Assembly: GCF_902833145.1 (NCBI RefSeq)
Contig: NZ_CADFEN010000002.1
Coordinates: forward strand, 434,001-498,000
Reading direction: 5' to 3'
From: Burkholderia sp. BCC0506
GTDB lineage: Bacteria; Pseudomonadota; Gammaproteobacteria; Burkholderiales; Burkholderiaceae
DNA: 64,000 nucleotides
Below are positions 37,267 to 47,249 of the stretch, piece by piece. Numbering within the stretch: position 1 is the first letter of the stretch; each line of letters opens with the position of its first letter. Below the pieces are notes generated by a model that searched no databases, had not been told where the DNA came from, and was given only the letters and a program-made list of their open reading frames with translations. The position numbers and the translations under genes were made by a program.

Positions 37267-40023
37267 ATGAAGCGTTATACGGTCGGCATCGACCTCGGCA
37301 CGAGCAATACGGTCGTCGCGTACGTCGAGGCCGGTTCCGACGCGATCTGCGTGTTCGACGTCGAGCAACTGGTCGGCCCCGGCGCGGTGGCCGCGCAGCC
37401 ACTGCTGCCGTCGGTGCGCTATCACCCGGCGGCGGGCGAGCTGCCGCCGGACGCGCTGCGGCTGCCGTGGTCGGCCGATGCGAAGGCCAATACGAAAGCG
37501 CACGCGGCCGATGCGCCGCCGGCCGTGATCGGGCGCTACGCGCGCACGCTCGGCGCGCAGGTGCCGGGCCGGCTCGTGACGAGCGCGAAAAGCTGGCTGT
37601 CGCACGCGGCGGTCGACCGGCTCGCGGCGATCCTGCCGTGGGGCGCGGCCGACGGCGTCGACAAGGTGTCGCCGGTCGATGCGAGCGCGAGCTATCTCGC
37701 GCATGTACGCGACGCATGGGACGCACGCTTTCCCGATGCGCCGCTCGCGAAGCAGGACGTGATCCTGACGGTGCCCGCGTCGTTCGATGACGGCGCGCGC
37801 GCGTTGACGGTCGAAGCTGCCAAACGCGCGAAGCTGCCGGCGCTGCGCTTGCTGGAAGAGCCGCAGGCCGCGTTCTACGACTGGCTGTATGGCCAGCGCG
37901 CGTCGCTGCGCGACACGTTCGCCGCGCCGCGGCGCGTGCTGATCTGCGACGTCGGCGGCGGCACGACCGACCTCACGCTCGTCGACGTCGCGCCGGGCGA
38001 CGACGGCGAGCCGACCTTCACGCGCGTGGGCGTCGGCAACCACCTGATGCTCGGCGGCGACAACATGGACCTCGCGCTCGCGCGCCTGGTCGAGACGCGG
38101 CTCACCGAGCCCGGTACGCGGTTGTCGGCCGCGAGCCTGTCGCAACTCGTCGAACGCTGCCGCGCGGCGAAGGAGCGGCTGCTCGGCGACGATGCGCCCG
38201 CGTCCGTCACCGTCACGCTGCTCGGCGCGGGCAGCAAGCTCGTCGGCGGCGCGCGCTCGGCCGAGCTGACGCGGCAGGAAGTCGAGCAGATCGTCGTCGA
38301 CGGGTTCTTTCCGCAGGTCGAGGCGGGCGACTTGCCGCGCCGGGCGCGCGCGGCGATCGTCGAATTCGGCTTGCCGTATGCGAGCGACGCGGCCGTCACG
38401 CGCCACGTCGCCGCGTTCCTGAACCGTCATGCGGAAGGCCCGTTGCCCGACACGCTGCTGCTCAACGGCGGCGTGTTCCGCGCGGGCGCGCTCGCCGGCC
38501 GCCTCGCGCAGACGCTCGGCGCGTGGCGCGGCGCGCCGCTCGACGTGCTGCACAACGCGCATCCCGATGTGGCCGTCGCGCGCGGCGCGGTGGCCTACGG
38601 GCTCGCGCGTGCCGGTCATGCGCCGCGCATCGGCGGCGGCTCCGCGCGCAGCTATTTCCTCGTGCTCGACGATGGCGCGGACGATTCGACGGCACGCGGC
38701 GTCTGTCTGCTGCCGCGCGGCGCGGAAGAGGGCCGCGAAATCCGGCTCGACGATCGCACGTTCGCGCTGCAGCTCGGGCAGCCGGTGCGTTTCCACCTCG
38801 TATCGACGGTGGCCGACACGAAGTATCAACCCGGCGATCTCGTCGATCTCGATGGCGGCGATTTCGTGCGGCTGCCGCCGATCGCGACGGTCGTCGATGC
38901 GCAGGCGGGCGGCGACGTACGCGAAACGCCGGTGAAGCTCACCGCGTCGCTGACCGAGGTCGGCACGCTCGAAATGCATTGCATCGCGACCGACGACGCG
39001 GCGCGCCGCTGGCGGCTCGAATTCCAGTTGCGCGGCGATGCGCCGGTTCGCGGCGACGATGCCGCGCCCATGCGGCATCCGCGGCTCGACCAGGCGATCG
39101 AGCTGATCGAGCGCTCGTTCGGCAGCAAGGCCGCGGGCGTCGCGCCGAAGGACACGCGCCGGTTGCGCGCGCAGCTCGAACAGGTGCTCGGCGCGCGCGA
39201 AGACTGGGACGTCGCGCTCGCACGCGAACTGTTCGACGCGTTGCTCGCGCGGGCGCGGCGGCGCCGCCGCTCGGCCGATCACGAGCGCGCGTGGCTGAAC
39301 CTGGCCGGGTATTGCCTGCGTCCGGGCTTCGGTCATCCGCTTGACGCGTGGCGGATCGAGCAGCTGTGGCCGCTGTTCGACGACGGCATTCAATATGTGA
39401 CCGACGCGCAGGTGTGGTCCGAATGGTGGACGCTGTGGCGGCGCGTGGCCGGCGGCCTCGACGACGATGCGCAGACGCAGGTGCGCGACGCGATTGCGTT
39501 CCTCGAACCGTCCGACGACAAGCGGCGCAAGCTGCCGTTCGATCCGGCCAAGGTCGGGCCGGCCGACATGACGCGGTTGTCGGCGTCGCTCGAACGGCTG
39601 CCGGTCGAGCGCAAGGTCGAACTGGCCGAGCGCCTGATCGTGCAATTGCAGAAGCCGGCCGAACGTCCGTTATGTGCGTGGGCACTGGGCCGGATCGGCG
39701 CGCGCCGGCCGTTCTACGGCAGCGCGCACGGTGTCGTGCCGGCGGAAATCGTCACGGGCTGGCTCGATGCGCTGTTCGCGCTCGACTGGAAGCAAGTCGA
39801 GCCGGCCGCGTTCGCGGCCGCGCAGATTGCGCGGATGACGGGCGACCGCTCACGCGATCTGCCGGACGATACGCGCGAGGCCGTCATCAAGCGCCTGTCG
39901 GCCGCGAATGCGTCGGCGGCGTGGATCGACATGGTGCGCGAAGCGATCGCGTTCGACGAAGCCGATACGGTGCGCGTGTTCGGCGAAACGCTGCCGGCCG
40001 GGTTGAAGCTGCTGGCCGATTGA
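37267..40023 (+). CDS. Hsp70-family ATPase, long type with extra C-terminal domain
   Basis: 918 residues starting 5 bases after the previous stop. The N-terminal ~600 residues repeat the architecture of the preceding gene: VGIDLGTSNTVVAYVEAG, PASFDDGARALTVEAAKRA, LLEEPQAAFYDW, ICDVGGGTTDLTLVDV and GGDNMDLALARL. The C-terminal ~300 residues, from about KAAGVAPKDTRRLRAQLEQVL, are a helical extension absent from the shorter paralogue (HERAWLNLAGYCLRPGFGHPLD ... ERLIVQLQKPAERPLCAWALG). The two proteins probably arose by duplication and may work as a pair. A strong hairpin ends the operon. Confidence 0.87.
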   Translation: MKRYTVGIDLGTSNTVVAYVEAGSDAICVFDVEQLVGPGAVAAQPLLPSVRYHPAAGELPPDALRLPWSADAKANTKAHAADAPPAVIGRYARTLGAQVPGRLVTSAKSWLSHAAVDRLAAILPWGAADGVDKVSPVDASASYLAHVRDAWDARFPDAPLAKQDVILTVPASFDDGARALTVEAAKRAKLPALRLLEEPQAAFYDWLYGQRASLRDTFAAPRRVLICDVGGGTTDLTLVDVAPGDDGEPTFTRVGVGNHLMLGGDNMDLALARLVETRLTEPGTRLSAASLSQLVERCRAAKERLLGDDAPASVTVTLLGAGSKLVGGARSAELTRQEVEQIVVDGFFPQVEAGDLPRRARAAIVEFGLPYASDAAVTRHVAAFLNRHAEGPLPDTLLLNGGVFRAGALAGRLAQTLGAWRGAPLDVLHNAHPDVAVARGAVAYGLARAGHAPRIGGGSARSYFLVLDDGADDSTARGVCLLPRGAEEGREIRLDDRTFALQLGQPVRFHLVSTVADTKYQPGDLVDLDGGDFVRLPPIATVVDAQAGGDVRETPVKLTASLTEVGTLEMHCIATDDAARRWRLEFQLRGDAPVRGDDAAPMRHPRLDQAIELIERSFGSKAAGVAPKDTRRLRAQLEQVLGAREDWDVALARELFDALLARARRRRRSADHERAWLNLAGYCLRPGFGHPLDAWRIEQLWPLFDDGIQYVTDAQVWSEWWTLWRRVAGGLDDDAQTQVRDAIAFLEPSDDKRRKLPFDPAKVGPADMTRLSASLERLPVERKVELAERLIVQLQKPAERPLCAWALGRIGARRPFYGSAHGVVPAEIVTGWLDALFALDWKQVEPAAFAAAQIARMTGDRSRDLPDDTREAVIKRLSAANASAAWIDMVREAIAFDEADTVRVFGETLPAGLKLLAD

Positions 40024-40036
40024 CAGCAGGACGGGG

Positions 40037-40065
40037 TGCTTCGATCTCGTTCGCGGATCGAAGCA
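40037..40065 (+). terminator. Hairpin ending the DUF2760-Hsp70-Hsp70 operon
   Basis: A perfect 10-base stem (TGCTTCGATC / GATCGAAGCA) with a 9-base loop starts 13 bases after the stop of the long Hsp70 gene. Only a short, T-poor tail follows, so rho-independent termination is likely but imperfect. Confidence 0.6.
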
Positions 40066-40271
40066 TCGATCCGGTCGCGCCCGACCGTGGCGCGACGCCG
40101 AAGCCGTTCCATTCAGGCGTGCGACATCGCTTCGCGCCGCTTTTCCACGGATCCGATTTCCGCGCCGTCTTGCGCGGCTGCCAAACGGGAGCGCCGATAC
40201 CGCGACGAGCATTGTGTTGTCGACGCACCAGGCACGACGCGGGCAAGGCCGCACCACGTTCCTGCGCGCGG

Positions 40272-40865
40272 TCAGACGCCGGCCGCCCGCTCGGGAAACA
40301 CCGGCTCGCCGAGCGTCAGCATCAGCCGGTTCGCCCACGCGAAGATCGCGATCGCGTGCGACAGGTCGAGAATCTCCTCATGCGTGAGCCCTTCGGCTTC
40401 GAGCGCGGCGATGTCACTGTCGTCGATCGCGTCGGGCCGTTCGGTCAACGCGATCGCATAGCGGACGATCGCGCGTTCGCGCGCCGTCGTGCCGGCCGCC
40501 GCCGGATCGTCGAACACCTGCTCGATCGCGTCGGTGCGTTTCGCGAGTTGCGCGAAGCGCTGCGCATGCACCGACGCGCAGTACACGCAGCCGTTCACGC
40601 GCGACACAGCCGTGCTCGCCAGTTCGCGTTCGGAGCGCGACAGCCCGCCGGGCCCGTACATGATCGCGTTGAACACGCCCGAGCGCTGCCGCAGGATCTC
40701 GGGCAGATGGACGAGCAGCAGGTAATAGTCGGACGTTTTCGCCTGCGGATGGCTCGCTTCGAGCACCGCGATCTGATCGGGCGTCGCCGCGTCGAGCGAG
40801 ACCGTGTCGAGCCACGCGCGCCAGCCGAGCGTGGCCGATGTGAAGCCGTGGGCGGCAGTCGTCAT
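40272..40865 (-). CDS. Alkylhydroperoxidase/CMD-domain protein (Avi_7169-type)
   Basis: 197 residues. The carboxymuconolactone-decarboxylase-like fold carries the AhpD-type CxxC: VNGCVYCASVHAQR with Cys93, Cys96 and His100. Upstream is the typical MYGPGGLSRSERELASTAVSR helix, and the end LSHAIAIFAWANRLMLTLGEPV is well kept. Such peroxidase-related proteins are usually redox-active. Its start overlaps the stop of the next CMD-domain gene upstream by 4 bases, so the two are translated together. The paired arrangement with ABC transport and flavin genes is known for the Avi_7169/Avi_7170-type families. Confidence 0.82.
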   Translation of the reverse strand: MTTAAHGFTSATLGWRAWLDTVSLDAATPDQIAVLEASHPQAKTSDYYLLLVHLPEILRQRSGVFNAIMYGPGGLSRSERELASTAVSRVNGCVYCASVHAQRFAQLAKRTDAIEQVFDDPAAAGTTARERAIVRYAIALTERPDAIDDSDIAALEAEGLTHEEILDLSHAIAIFAWANRLMLTLGEPVFPERAAGV

Positions 40866-41392
40866 GCGGCCTCCTTTGCGGCACGTGCCTGAAGTGCCCG
40901 TGCGGCAGCGGCCACGCGCAACTGATACGCGACGAACGCGACGAGCTGCGACAGCGCGACGATCGCGGGCGTCGTGAGTCCGGCCGATTTCAACGCGTCG
41001 AGATCGGCTGCGCGTGCGTCGACCGGCGCGTGCGTCAGGCGCTTCGCGTGCGACAGGATCGCGCCGAGGCGTCGGGGCAGTGCGTCGAGCGCGTCGGCAT
41101 CGGCGTGCGCGATGTCGTCGCGCGTGCCGCCTGCGTCGAGCAGCCGGGCGCGATAGATGTCGGCCAGCGCGTGCGCGTTCGACTGACGCGCGACATACCG
41201 CGCCGCATGCAGCCGCTCGATCAGCGAAAGATCGGGCAGCGTGGAATCGAACAGCGCGGCTTCGCTCAGTTGCGTATGCAACAGCATCTTGTCGCGTGCA
41301 CGGCGCAGCGCGGCGACGGCGTCGCCTTCCCGCAAGCCGGCTGCCGCGTCGATCGTATCCGGCACGGCGGCCGGCGTGATGGCGTCATTCAT
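40862..41392 (-). CDS. CMD-domain protein without CxxC (Avi_7170-type)
   Basis: 176 residues. It shares the helical CMD-type fold (LSLIERLHAARYVARQSN, LSHAKRLTHAPVDARAADLD, LKSAGLTTPAIVALSQLVAFVAYQLRV) but lacks the redox CxxC entirely and has no cysteine. It is probably the partner subunit of the redox-active CMD protein encoded directly downstream. Its start overlaps the flavoprotein stop by 4 bases. The catalytic role is unknown. Confidence 0.75.
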   Translation of the reverse strand: MNDAITPAAVPDTIDAAAGLREGDAVAALRRARDKMLLHTQLSEAALFDSTLPDLSLIERLHAARYVARQSNAHALADIYRARLLDAGGTRDDIAHADADALDALPRRLGAILSHAKRLTHAPVDARAADLDALKSAGLTTPAIVALSQLVAFVAYQLRVAAAARALQARAAKEAA

Positions 41393-42849
41393 CGTTTCGG
41401 TATTCCTTCTTCGTCAAAGTGATCGAGGGCGTCGGCATCGCGCCATTCGTCGCCCTGCAATTCCGCATTCGCGTAGGCGACGAGCGCGTCGTAGTGGCGG
41501 TCGCGATCGGCGTCGAACAGCCGGCTCGCAATGCCGCGCGCGAGCCGCTGCGCGCCCGCGCTGATCGCCGGAATGTCGCCGGACAGCTTGCCGTGGCTCA
41601 GGCTCGCCGCATGGTTGAAGCAATGGATGCGCGTGACGGCCGGACACGCGCCGCGTTCGCGCTCCTGGAATGCGAATGCGGGGCCGAGATCGGGCGACTC
41701 GGCGAGCTCGTCGAGCCACAGCGCCGGCTCCGGCCGATAGCGGTCCTTCCAGCGCCGCACGTGGGCGCCGAACGACGCGAATTCGTCGCGCGTCGTCCAG
41801 TCCGAATGAAAACCCGTCGCGAAGATCAGGAAGTCGACCGTGTAGCGGCCGCGCGGCGTCGTCACGTCGAGGCCGTCCGCATGGTCGGCGAGCGACTCGA
41901 TCGGGCTACCCGCATGGAAATGCGCGCGGTCGTGGCGCGAGACGCGCAGCACGCTGTCGCGCGGCGGCGGGGTCTGCGACGTCAGCGCGTAGTGCATGAA
42001 GCGCCACTTCGTCGCGTCGTCGAGATCGGCGTAGCCGTGCACGAGGCCCGGGCTGCCGATGCCGGTCAGCTTGTTGATGCGCGGAATGTCCGCGCGGCGG
42101 AAGAACAGGTCGACGCGCGCGGCGCCCGCTTCGAGCGCGGTGCCCGCGTTGTCGAACGCGGACGCACCCGCGCCGACCACGCCGACGCGCTTGCCGGCGA
42201 GCGCCGCGAAATCGATCGGCTCGGACGAATGGGCCCAGCGCGAGCGCGGCGCACGCTGTGCGACGGGCGGCACGTACGGGCCGCCGAGCCCGTCTCGGCC
42301 GGTCGCGAGCACGACGTGCCGCGCGAGCAGCGTCTGCGCCTCGCCGTTGCCGCGCACGTCGAGCGCGAGCAGCCCGTCCTCGCGCGGGCGCAGCGCGACG
42401 AGCGTCGTGTCGTTGCGCACCTGCAGGTCGAGCACGCGCCGGTACCAGCGCAGGTAGTCCATCCATTGCGGGCGCGGGATCTTGTACAGCGCATCCCACG
42501 CATCGCGGCCGTATTGCGCTTCGAACCACGCGCGGAACGTCAGCGCGGGCAGGCCGAGCGCGGGGCCGGCGAGTTGCTTGGGAGAACGCAGCGTCTCCAT
42601 CCGCGCGAACGTGACCCACGGGCCTTCGTAGCCGGCCGGTGCGCGGTCGATCACGCATTGGTTGTCGATGCCGAGCAGGCGCAGTTCGGCGGACGCCGCG
42701 AGCCCGGCCATACCGCCGCCGACGATCGCGACGTCGAGCACGCGCGCGCCGTCCGTTTCGCGCGGCGGCACCCACGGCGGCGCGGGCAGGTCGAGCCAGC
42801 GCAAGTCCTGCGCGAGCCGTGCTTCGAGTGCGTCGAGCGGGATCGTCAT
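41389..42849 (-). CDS. Flavin-dependent monooxygenase-like oxidoreductase
   Basis: 486 residues. Two dinucleotide-binding motifs are visible: VAIVGGGMAGLAASAELR (FAD) near residue 45, and VGVVGAGASAFDNAG (NADPH) near residue 220. HVVLATGRDGLGGPYVP and FLIFATGFHSDW are the late ATG motifs of flavoprotein monooxygenases, and PRPQWMDYLRWY resembles the FMO/Baeyer-Villiger group. The gene overlaps the LysR stop upstream and the CMD-domain start downstream by 4 bases each, so all four genes are coupled. The substrate is probably what the divergent ABC transporter imports. Confidence 0.82.
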   Translation of the reverse strand: MTIPLDALEARLAQDLRWLDLPAPPWVPPRETDGARVLDVAIVGGGMAGLAASAELRLLGIDNQCVIDRAPAGYEGPWVTFARMETLRSPKQLAGPALGLPALTFRAWFEAQYGRDAWDALYKIPRPQWMDYLRWYRRVLDLQVRNDTTLVALRPREDGLLALDVRGNGEAQTLLARHVVLATGRDGLGGPYVPPVAQRAPRSRWAHSSEPIDFAALAGKRVGVVGAGASAFDNAGTALEAGAARVDLFFRRADIPRINKLTGIGSPGLVHGYADLDDATKWRFMHYALTSQTPPPRDSVLRVSRHDRAHFHAGSPIESLADHADGLDVTTPRGRYTVDFLIFATGFHSDWTTRDEFASFGAHVRRWKDRYRPEPALWLDELAESPDLGPAFAFQERERGACPAVTRIHCFNHAASLSHGKLSGDIPAISAGAQRLARGIASRLFDADRDRHYDALVAYANAELQGDEWRDADALDHFDEEGIPKR

Positions 42850-43859
42850 GCAGCCTCCGGACGCACGCGGCGGGTTCGTGCCGGGCGAGGCGGGCGCGCC
42901 GCGCGTTCGCTGCGCAACCGGTCGCCGCGCAGCAGCGCATCGTGCGCGGCGGCGTCGTGAAAGATCACGTCGTCGAGCAGCGTGTGCGTCGTGCGGTGCA
43001 GCGCGTCGAGCAGCGCATCGACGGCGGCCGTGCGCGCCTTGCCGGCCGGCGTCGCGACGCCGAACGCGAACGGGATGTCGACGTCGAGCGCTCGCGAGAC
43101 GACGCCGTCCACCGGCAGCGCGACGCCCGTGGCCGGATCGACGATGCCGATCGCGATGCCCGCGCGCGCGGCCATCACCGCATTCAGCGACGCATTGGTT
43201 TCGATGAACACGCGCGCATCGACACGTGCGGCCGCGAACGCCGCGTCGATCCGCTGGCGCAGCCGGTGCCGGTTCGCGACCGTCACGATGCGGCGCCGCG
43301 CGAGGTCGCGCAACGCGATGCGCGGCTTCGCCGCGAGCGGGTCGTCGGCCGGCAACACGGCGACGCAGGGTGTTTGCGCGATCCAGTGCACGTCGAGCCC
43401 GGCATGCGCCATCGGCAGCGTGACGACACCGACGTCGGCCGTGCCGGCCAGCACCTCGTGCACGACATGCTCGGCCGATTCGCTGCGCAACTGGTAGTGC
43501 GGCGCATGCGCGTCGTCGGGCAGCGCGGCGAGCGCGGCCGGCACGAGCGTGGCCGCGAGCGACGGCGTGGCCGCGATACGCACGGGCTCGGCGGTTTCGT
43601 CGCCGAGCGCGCGCGCCCGCGCCTCGATCGCGCGCAGGCCGACGAGCGAGCGTTCGACTTCCTCGTACAGCAGGAACGCGCGCCGCGTCGGCGTGACGCG
43701 CGGGCCGTGCCGGTCGAACAGCGCGTAGCCGAGATCGGCTTCGAGATCCTGGATCTGCCGCGTGACGGCCGGCTGCGAGCGGCCGAGCAGTTCGCCCGCG
43801 CCAGTCACGCTGCCGGCCGACATGACCGCGGAAAAGGCTTCGAGTTGATGCAGCTCCAT
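42846..43859 (-). CDS. LysR-family regulator of the CMD/flavoprotein operon
   Basis: 337 residues; helix-turn-helix LEAFSAVMSAGSVTGAGELL then SQPAVTRQIQDLEADLGYALF, and an effector domain from VRIAATPSLAATLVP. The C-terminal ~45 residues are an Arg/Pro-rich tail beyond the usual LysR end. It is the first gene of the coupled operon and is divergent from the ABC transporter with 355 bases between starts, so it is placed to control both sides. Confidence 0.85.
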   Translation of the reverse strand: MELHQLEAFSAVMSAGSVTGAGELLGRSQPAVTRQIQDLEADLGYALFDRHGPRVTPTRRAFLLYEEVERSLVGLRAIEARARALGDETAEPVRIAATPSLAATLVPAALAALPDDAHAPHYQLRSESAEHVVHEVLAGTADVGVVTLPMAHAGLDVHWIAQTPCVAVLPADDPLAAKPRIALRDLARRRIVTVANRHRLRQRIDAAFAAARVDARVFIETNASLNAVMAARAGIAIGIVDPATGVALPVDGVVSRALDVDIPFAFGVATPAGKARTAAVDALLDALHRTTHTLLDDVIFHDAAAHDALLRGDRLRSERAARPPRPARTRRVRPEAA

Positions 43860-44214
43860 GACGCGTTCCGATGATGCGATTTGCGCATTGTAGGAGTGCG
43901 AGCATGCGCGATTCATATAATGATTTTTGCTATCGACAGCGGGAAAACTGCGAAGGGCGTGCGCGTGGCGACTGCCGGTTGTGCGTGCGTGCGCATCGTT
44001 TGCACGCGGTGCCGCCGATGAAACGCCAATCGAATCAATACGATGCAATGCATGCCGGCATGTCGCTCGATGCAGGCGGTGCCGACGACCGATCGCGCAC
44101 GTCATCCGCTTCGCGCCGCCTGCGATATCGATATGCGCAAAACTTCGTTGGAACGCCCTGAACCGGATGGTTACATGCCCTCACTCTTTTCGATCGACTG
44201 AAGCTGGGGGACGC
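43860..44214. other. Divergent regulatory region of LysR and ABC transporter genes
   Basis: 355 bases without a supportable gene. Next to the LysR start it is AT-rich, with ATTCATATAATGATTTTTGC around 43,911, the likely LysR binding and promoter region. A second AT-rich patch (GCGATATCGATATGCGC) sits about 90 bases before the binding-protein start. No further structure was recognised. Confidence 0.45.
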
Positions 44215-45408
44215 ATGAACGTTTCGGGGAACGACGCACGCGGCGCATGGCGGCGCGTGCTGGGTACGGTGGCGGCGCTCGCCGCCGCATGGGGCTTGTC
44301 GACGGGCGGCGCGCTCGCGGCCGGCGTGTCGGGCGAACCGGTGGTGATCGGCGTGAGCGGGCCGCTGACGGGCCAGGACGCGCAATACGGCGAGCAGTGG
44401 AAGCGCGGCTTCGATCTCGCGCTCGACGAGATCAACGGCAGCGGCGGTATTCACGGCCGCCCGCTCGCGATCGACTTCCAGGACAGCCGCAGCGACCCGC
44501 GCCAGGCGGTGGCGATCGCGCAGAAGTTCGTCGCCGATCCGCGCATCGCGATCGAGCTTGGCGACTTCTCGAGCGCGACGTCGATGGCCGCGTCGCCCAT
44601 CTACCAGCGCGGCCAACTGATCCAGTTCGGCTTCACGAATTCGCATCCGGATTTCACGAAGGGCGGCGACTATCTGTGGAGCACCGCGCTGAGCCAGGCC
44701 GAGGAACAGCCGCTGCTCGCGCGCTACGCGGTGAAGGAGCTCGGCTTCAAGCGGATCGCGGTGCTGTACCTGAACACCGACTGGGGCCGTACCAGCAAGG
44801 ACATCTTCGCGAAGGCGGTGGCCGGGCTCGGCGCGCAGGTCGTCGCGGCCGAGGGCTACCAGCCGGCGGAGAAGGATTTCCGCTCGACGCTCGTGCGCAT
44901 CGGCGAATCGAAGCCCGATTCGATCGTGTTGATCTCGTACTACGCGGACGGTGCGCAGATCGTGCGGCAGGCGCGCACGTCGGGCGTCGCGCTGCCGATC
45001 GCGGCGGTGGGATCGGTGTACTCGCCGAAGTTCCTCGAACTGGGCGGCACGGCCGTCGAAGGCGTCTATACGGAATCGAACTTCTTCCCGGCCGAACCGC
45101 GCCCCGAGGTGCAGGCGTTCGTGCAGCGCTATCGCGCGAAATTCCACGCCGATCCCGATTCGTTCGTCGCACGTGCGTACGACGCGCTGATCCTGTCGGC
45201 CGAGGTGCTGCGCCGCTACGGCACGACGCGCCAGGCCGCGCACGACGGCTTCGCGAAGATCAGCGACGTGCCGAGCGTGATCTTCGGCAAGGTGCGCTTC
45301 GATCCGCAGACGCGCCGCGTCGCCGGCGCGCGCACCGTGTATCTCGTCGTGAAGCAGGGGCAGTGGGCGCTGTGGGACGGCGCGAAGCCGCAGCTCGCGG
45401 CGCGCTAA
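44215..45408 (+). CDS. HAAT-type periplasmic binding protein
   Basis: 397 residues with an N-terminal signal peptide (LGTVAALAAAWGLSTGGALAA). The Leu/Ile/Val-binding-protein fold is plain: EPVVIGVSGPLTGQDAQYGEQW, GFDLALDEINGSGGIHGRPL, DSRSDPRQAVAIAQKFV and the RIAVLYLNTDWGR hinge region. It binds an amino acid, amide or aromatic-type ligand. It leads a four-gene transporter operon. The divergent redox genes suggest a substrate that is oxidised after uptake rather than a simple branched-chain amino acid. Confidence 0.87.
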   Translation: MNVSGNDARGAWRRVLGTVAALAAAWGLSTGGALAAGVSGEPVVIGVSGPLTGQDAQYGEQWKRGFDLALDEINGSGGIHGRPLAIDFQDSRSDPRQAVAIAQKFVADPRIAIELGDFSSATSMAASPIYQRGQLIQFGFTNSHPDFTKGGDYLWSTALSQAEEQPLLARYAVKELGFKRIAVLYLNTDWGRTSKDIFAKAVAGLGAQVVAAEGYQPAEKDFRSTLVRIGESKPDSIVLISYYADGAQIVRQARTSGVALPIAAVGSVYSPKFLELGGTAVEGVYTESNFFPAEPRPEVQAFVQRYRAKFHADPDSFVARAYDALILSAEVLRRYGTTRQAAHDGFAKISDVPSVIFGKVRFDPQTRRVAGARTVYLVVKQGQWALWDGAKPQLAAR

Positions 45409-45426
45409 AAACACGGACGCATCGTG

Positions 45427-47238
45427 ATGGCTTCCTGGCTCGACTACACGCTCAACGGCCTCATCGTCGGCAACATCTACGCGCTGCTCGCGGTCGGGCT
45501 CGCGCTGATCTTCGGCGTGTCGCACCTGATCAACTTCGCGCACGGCTCGGTCTACATGGTCGGCGCGTTCATCGGCTGGCTGTGCCTGACGCGCTTCGGC
45601 CTGCCGCTGCCGGTCGCACTCGCGGCGGTCGTCATCGGCTGCGGCGCGCTCGGCATCGCGATCGAGCGGATCGGGCTGCGGCCGCTGCGTCATGCCGCGC
45701 GCATCGCGCCGCTGCTCGCGACGATCGGCATCAGCTTCATCCTCGACCAGCTCGCGCAGCTCGCATTCGGCGCGGACCCGCGCGCGGTGCCGACGCCGCT
45801 GCCCGACTGGCACGTGCGCATCGCCGGCGCGACGCTCGGCTCGCTCGACCTGCTGATCGCCGGGATCGGCATCGCGGCGGCCGCGTTGCTGTACGGCTTC
45901 CTGCGCTTTACGCGGCTCGGCTGGGCTGTGCGCGCGACCGCGCAGGATCGCGACGCGGCGCTGCAGATGGGCGTCGACGTCGATCGCGTGAACCAGACCG
46001 TGTTCGCGATCGCGTGCGCGCTCGGCGGCGTGAGCGGGCTGCTGGTCGGCATGTACTACAACAGCATCGATCCGGCGATGGGCTTCCAGGCGACGCTCAA
46101 GGGCGTCGTCGCGCTGCTGATCGGCGGGCTCGGCAACGTGCCGGGCGCGATCGCCGGCAGCCTGCTGCTCGGCCTCGTCGAAAGCTACGGCGTCGCGCTG
46201 TTCGGCACCAGCTATCGCGACCTGTTCGCGTTCGGGCTGCTGATCGTGTTCCTCGTGTGGCGGCCGAACGGCCTGTTCAGCGCGAACCGAGCGCTGCCGC
46301 CGGAGCCGATGACGGGCACCTTCCTCGCCGCCGCGAAGGCCGTGCGCGTGCCGCGCCCGATGCTCGTCGCGCTGATCGCGGCGGCGGTCGTGCTGCCGTG
46401 GCTCGGTGCATCGCCTTACGTGCTGCAGACGCTGACCAACGCGTGGCTGTACGGTCTGCTCGCGCTCAGCCTCACGCTCGTCGCGGGCACGGTCGGACAG
46501 ATCTCGCTTGGCCATGCGGCGCTGCTCGTGATCGGCGCGTATGCGTCGGCGCTGCTGTCGTCGGATCTCGGCTGGTCGCCGGCCGTGACGATTCCGTGCG
46601 CGGGTGCGATCACGGCCGTGCTCGGCACGCTGCTCGTCTATCCGGCGTTCCGGCTGCGCGGGCACTACGTGTCGATCGCGACGCTCGGCATCGGCGAAGT
46701 AGTGAGCCTCGTGATCCTGAACTGGGATGGCTTGACGCGCGGCCCGCTCGGCATCACCGGCATCGCGCCGCTGCCGTGGGCGACGACCGCGCGCGCCGCG
46801 TACTGGTTCACGTTCGCGGTGCTCGTCGCGTTCGCGCTCGTGCAGGTGCGGCTGCTGCGCTCGCATCTGGGCCGCACGCTGCGCGCGGTGCGCGAGGACG
46901 ACGTGGCCGCGCGTGCGCACGGCATCGCGCCGAACCGCTACAAGGCGATCGCGTTCGCGGTCGGCGGCGTCGCGGCCGGCGTGAGCGGCGGCATCGCCGC
47001 GCATCTGTACAGCTACATCAATCACCAGACTTTCGATTCGCAGGTGTCGATCCTCGCGCTGACGATGGTGATCCTCGGCGGCCTCGGCAACGTGCTCGGC
47101 GGCATCGTCGGCGCGATCGCGCTGATCGGGCTGCCCGAGCTGTTCCGCTGGGCGGCCGACTACCGGATGCTGATCTACGGCCTCGTGCTGCTGCTGCTCG
47201 TCCGGTTCCGGCCGCAGGGCCTGCTCGGCACGGTGTGA
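45427..47238 (+). CDS. Fused LivH-LivM permease
   Basis: 603 residues; a GTG directly ahead of this ATG is an alternative start. The LivH half (residues 1-~285) has [26 protein letters not shown] and the [12 protein letters not shown] loop. The LivM half (~310-603) has [31 protein letters not shown] and [19 protein letters not shown]. About 16 membrane segments are expected. Normally these are two genes; the fusion puts both permease halves in fixed ratio. Confidence 0.87.
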   Translation: MASWLDYTLNGLIVGNIYALLAVGLALIFGVSHLINFAHGSVYMVGAFIGWLCLTRFGLPLPVALAAVVIGCGALGIAIERIGLRPLRHAARIAPLLATIGISFILDQLAQLAFGADPRAVPTPLPDWHVRIAGATLGSLDLLIAGIGIAAAALLYGFLRFTRLGWAVRATAQDRDAALQMGVDVDRVNQTVFAIACALGGVSGLLVGMYYNSIDPAMGFQATLKGVVALLIGGLGNVPGAIAGSLLLGLVESYGVALFGTSYRDLFAFGLLIVFLVWRPNGLFSANRALPPEPMTGTFLAAAKAVRVPRPMLVALIAAAVVLPWLGASPYVLQTLTNAWLYGLLALSLTLVAGTVGQISLGHAALLVIGAYASALLSSDLGWSPAVTIPCAGAITAVLGTLLVYPAFRLRGHYVSIATLGIGEVVSLVILNWDGLTRGPLGITGIAPLPWATTARAAYWFTFAVLVAFALVQVRLLRSHLGRTLRAVREDDVAARAHGIAPNRYKAIAFAVGGVAAGVSGGIAAHLYSYINHQTFDSQVSILALTMVILGGLGNVLGGIVGAIALIGLPELFRWAADYRMLIYGLVLLLLVRFRPQGLLGTV

Positions 47239-47249
47239 GGAGGAATGCG

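Noticed and set aside
44035-47025. A nearly 1,000-codon open frame antisense to the ABC binding protein and permease
   Set aside because: Composition is Arg/Glu/His-rich and low in complexity, and the sense strand carries clear transporter motifs.
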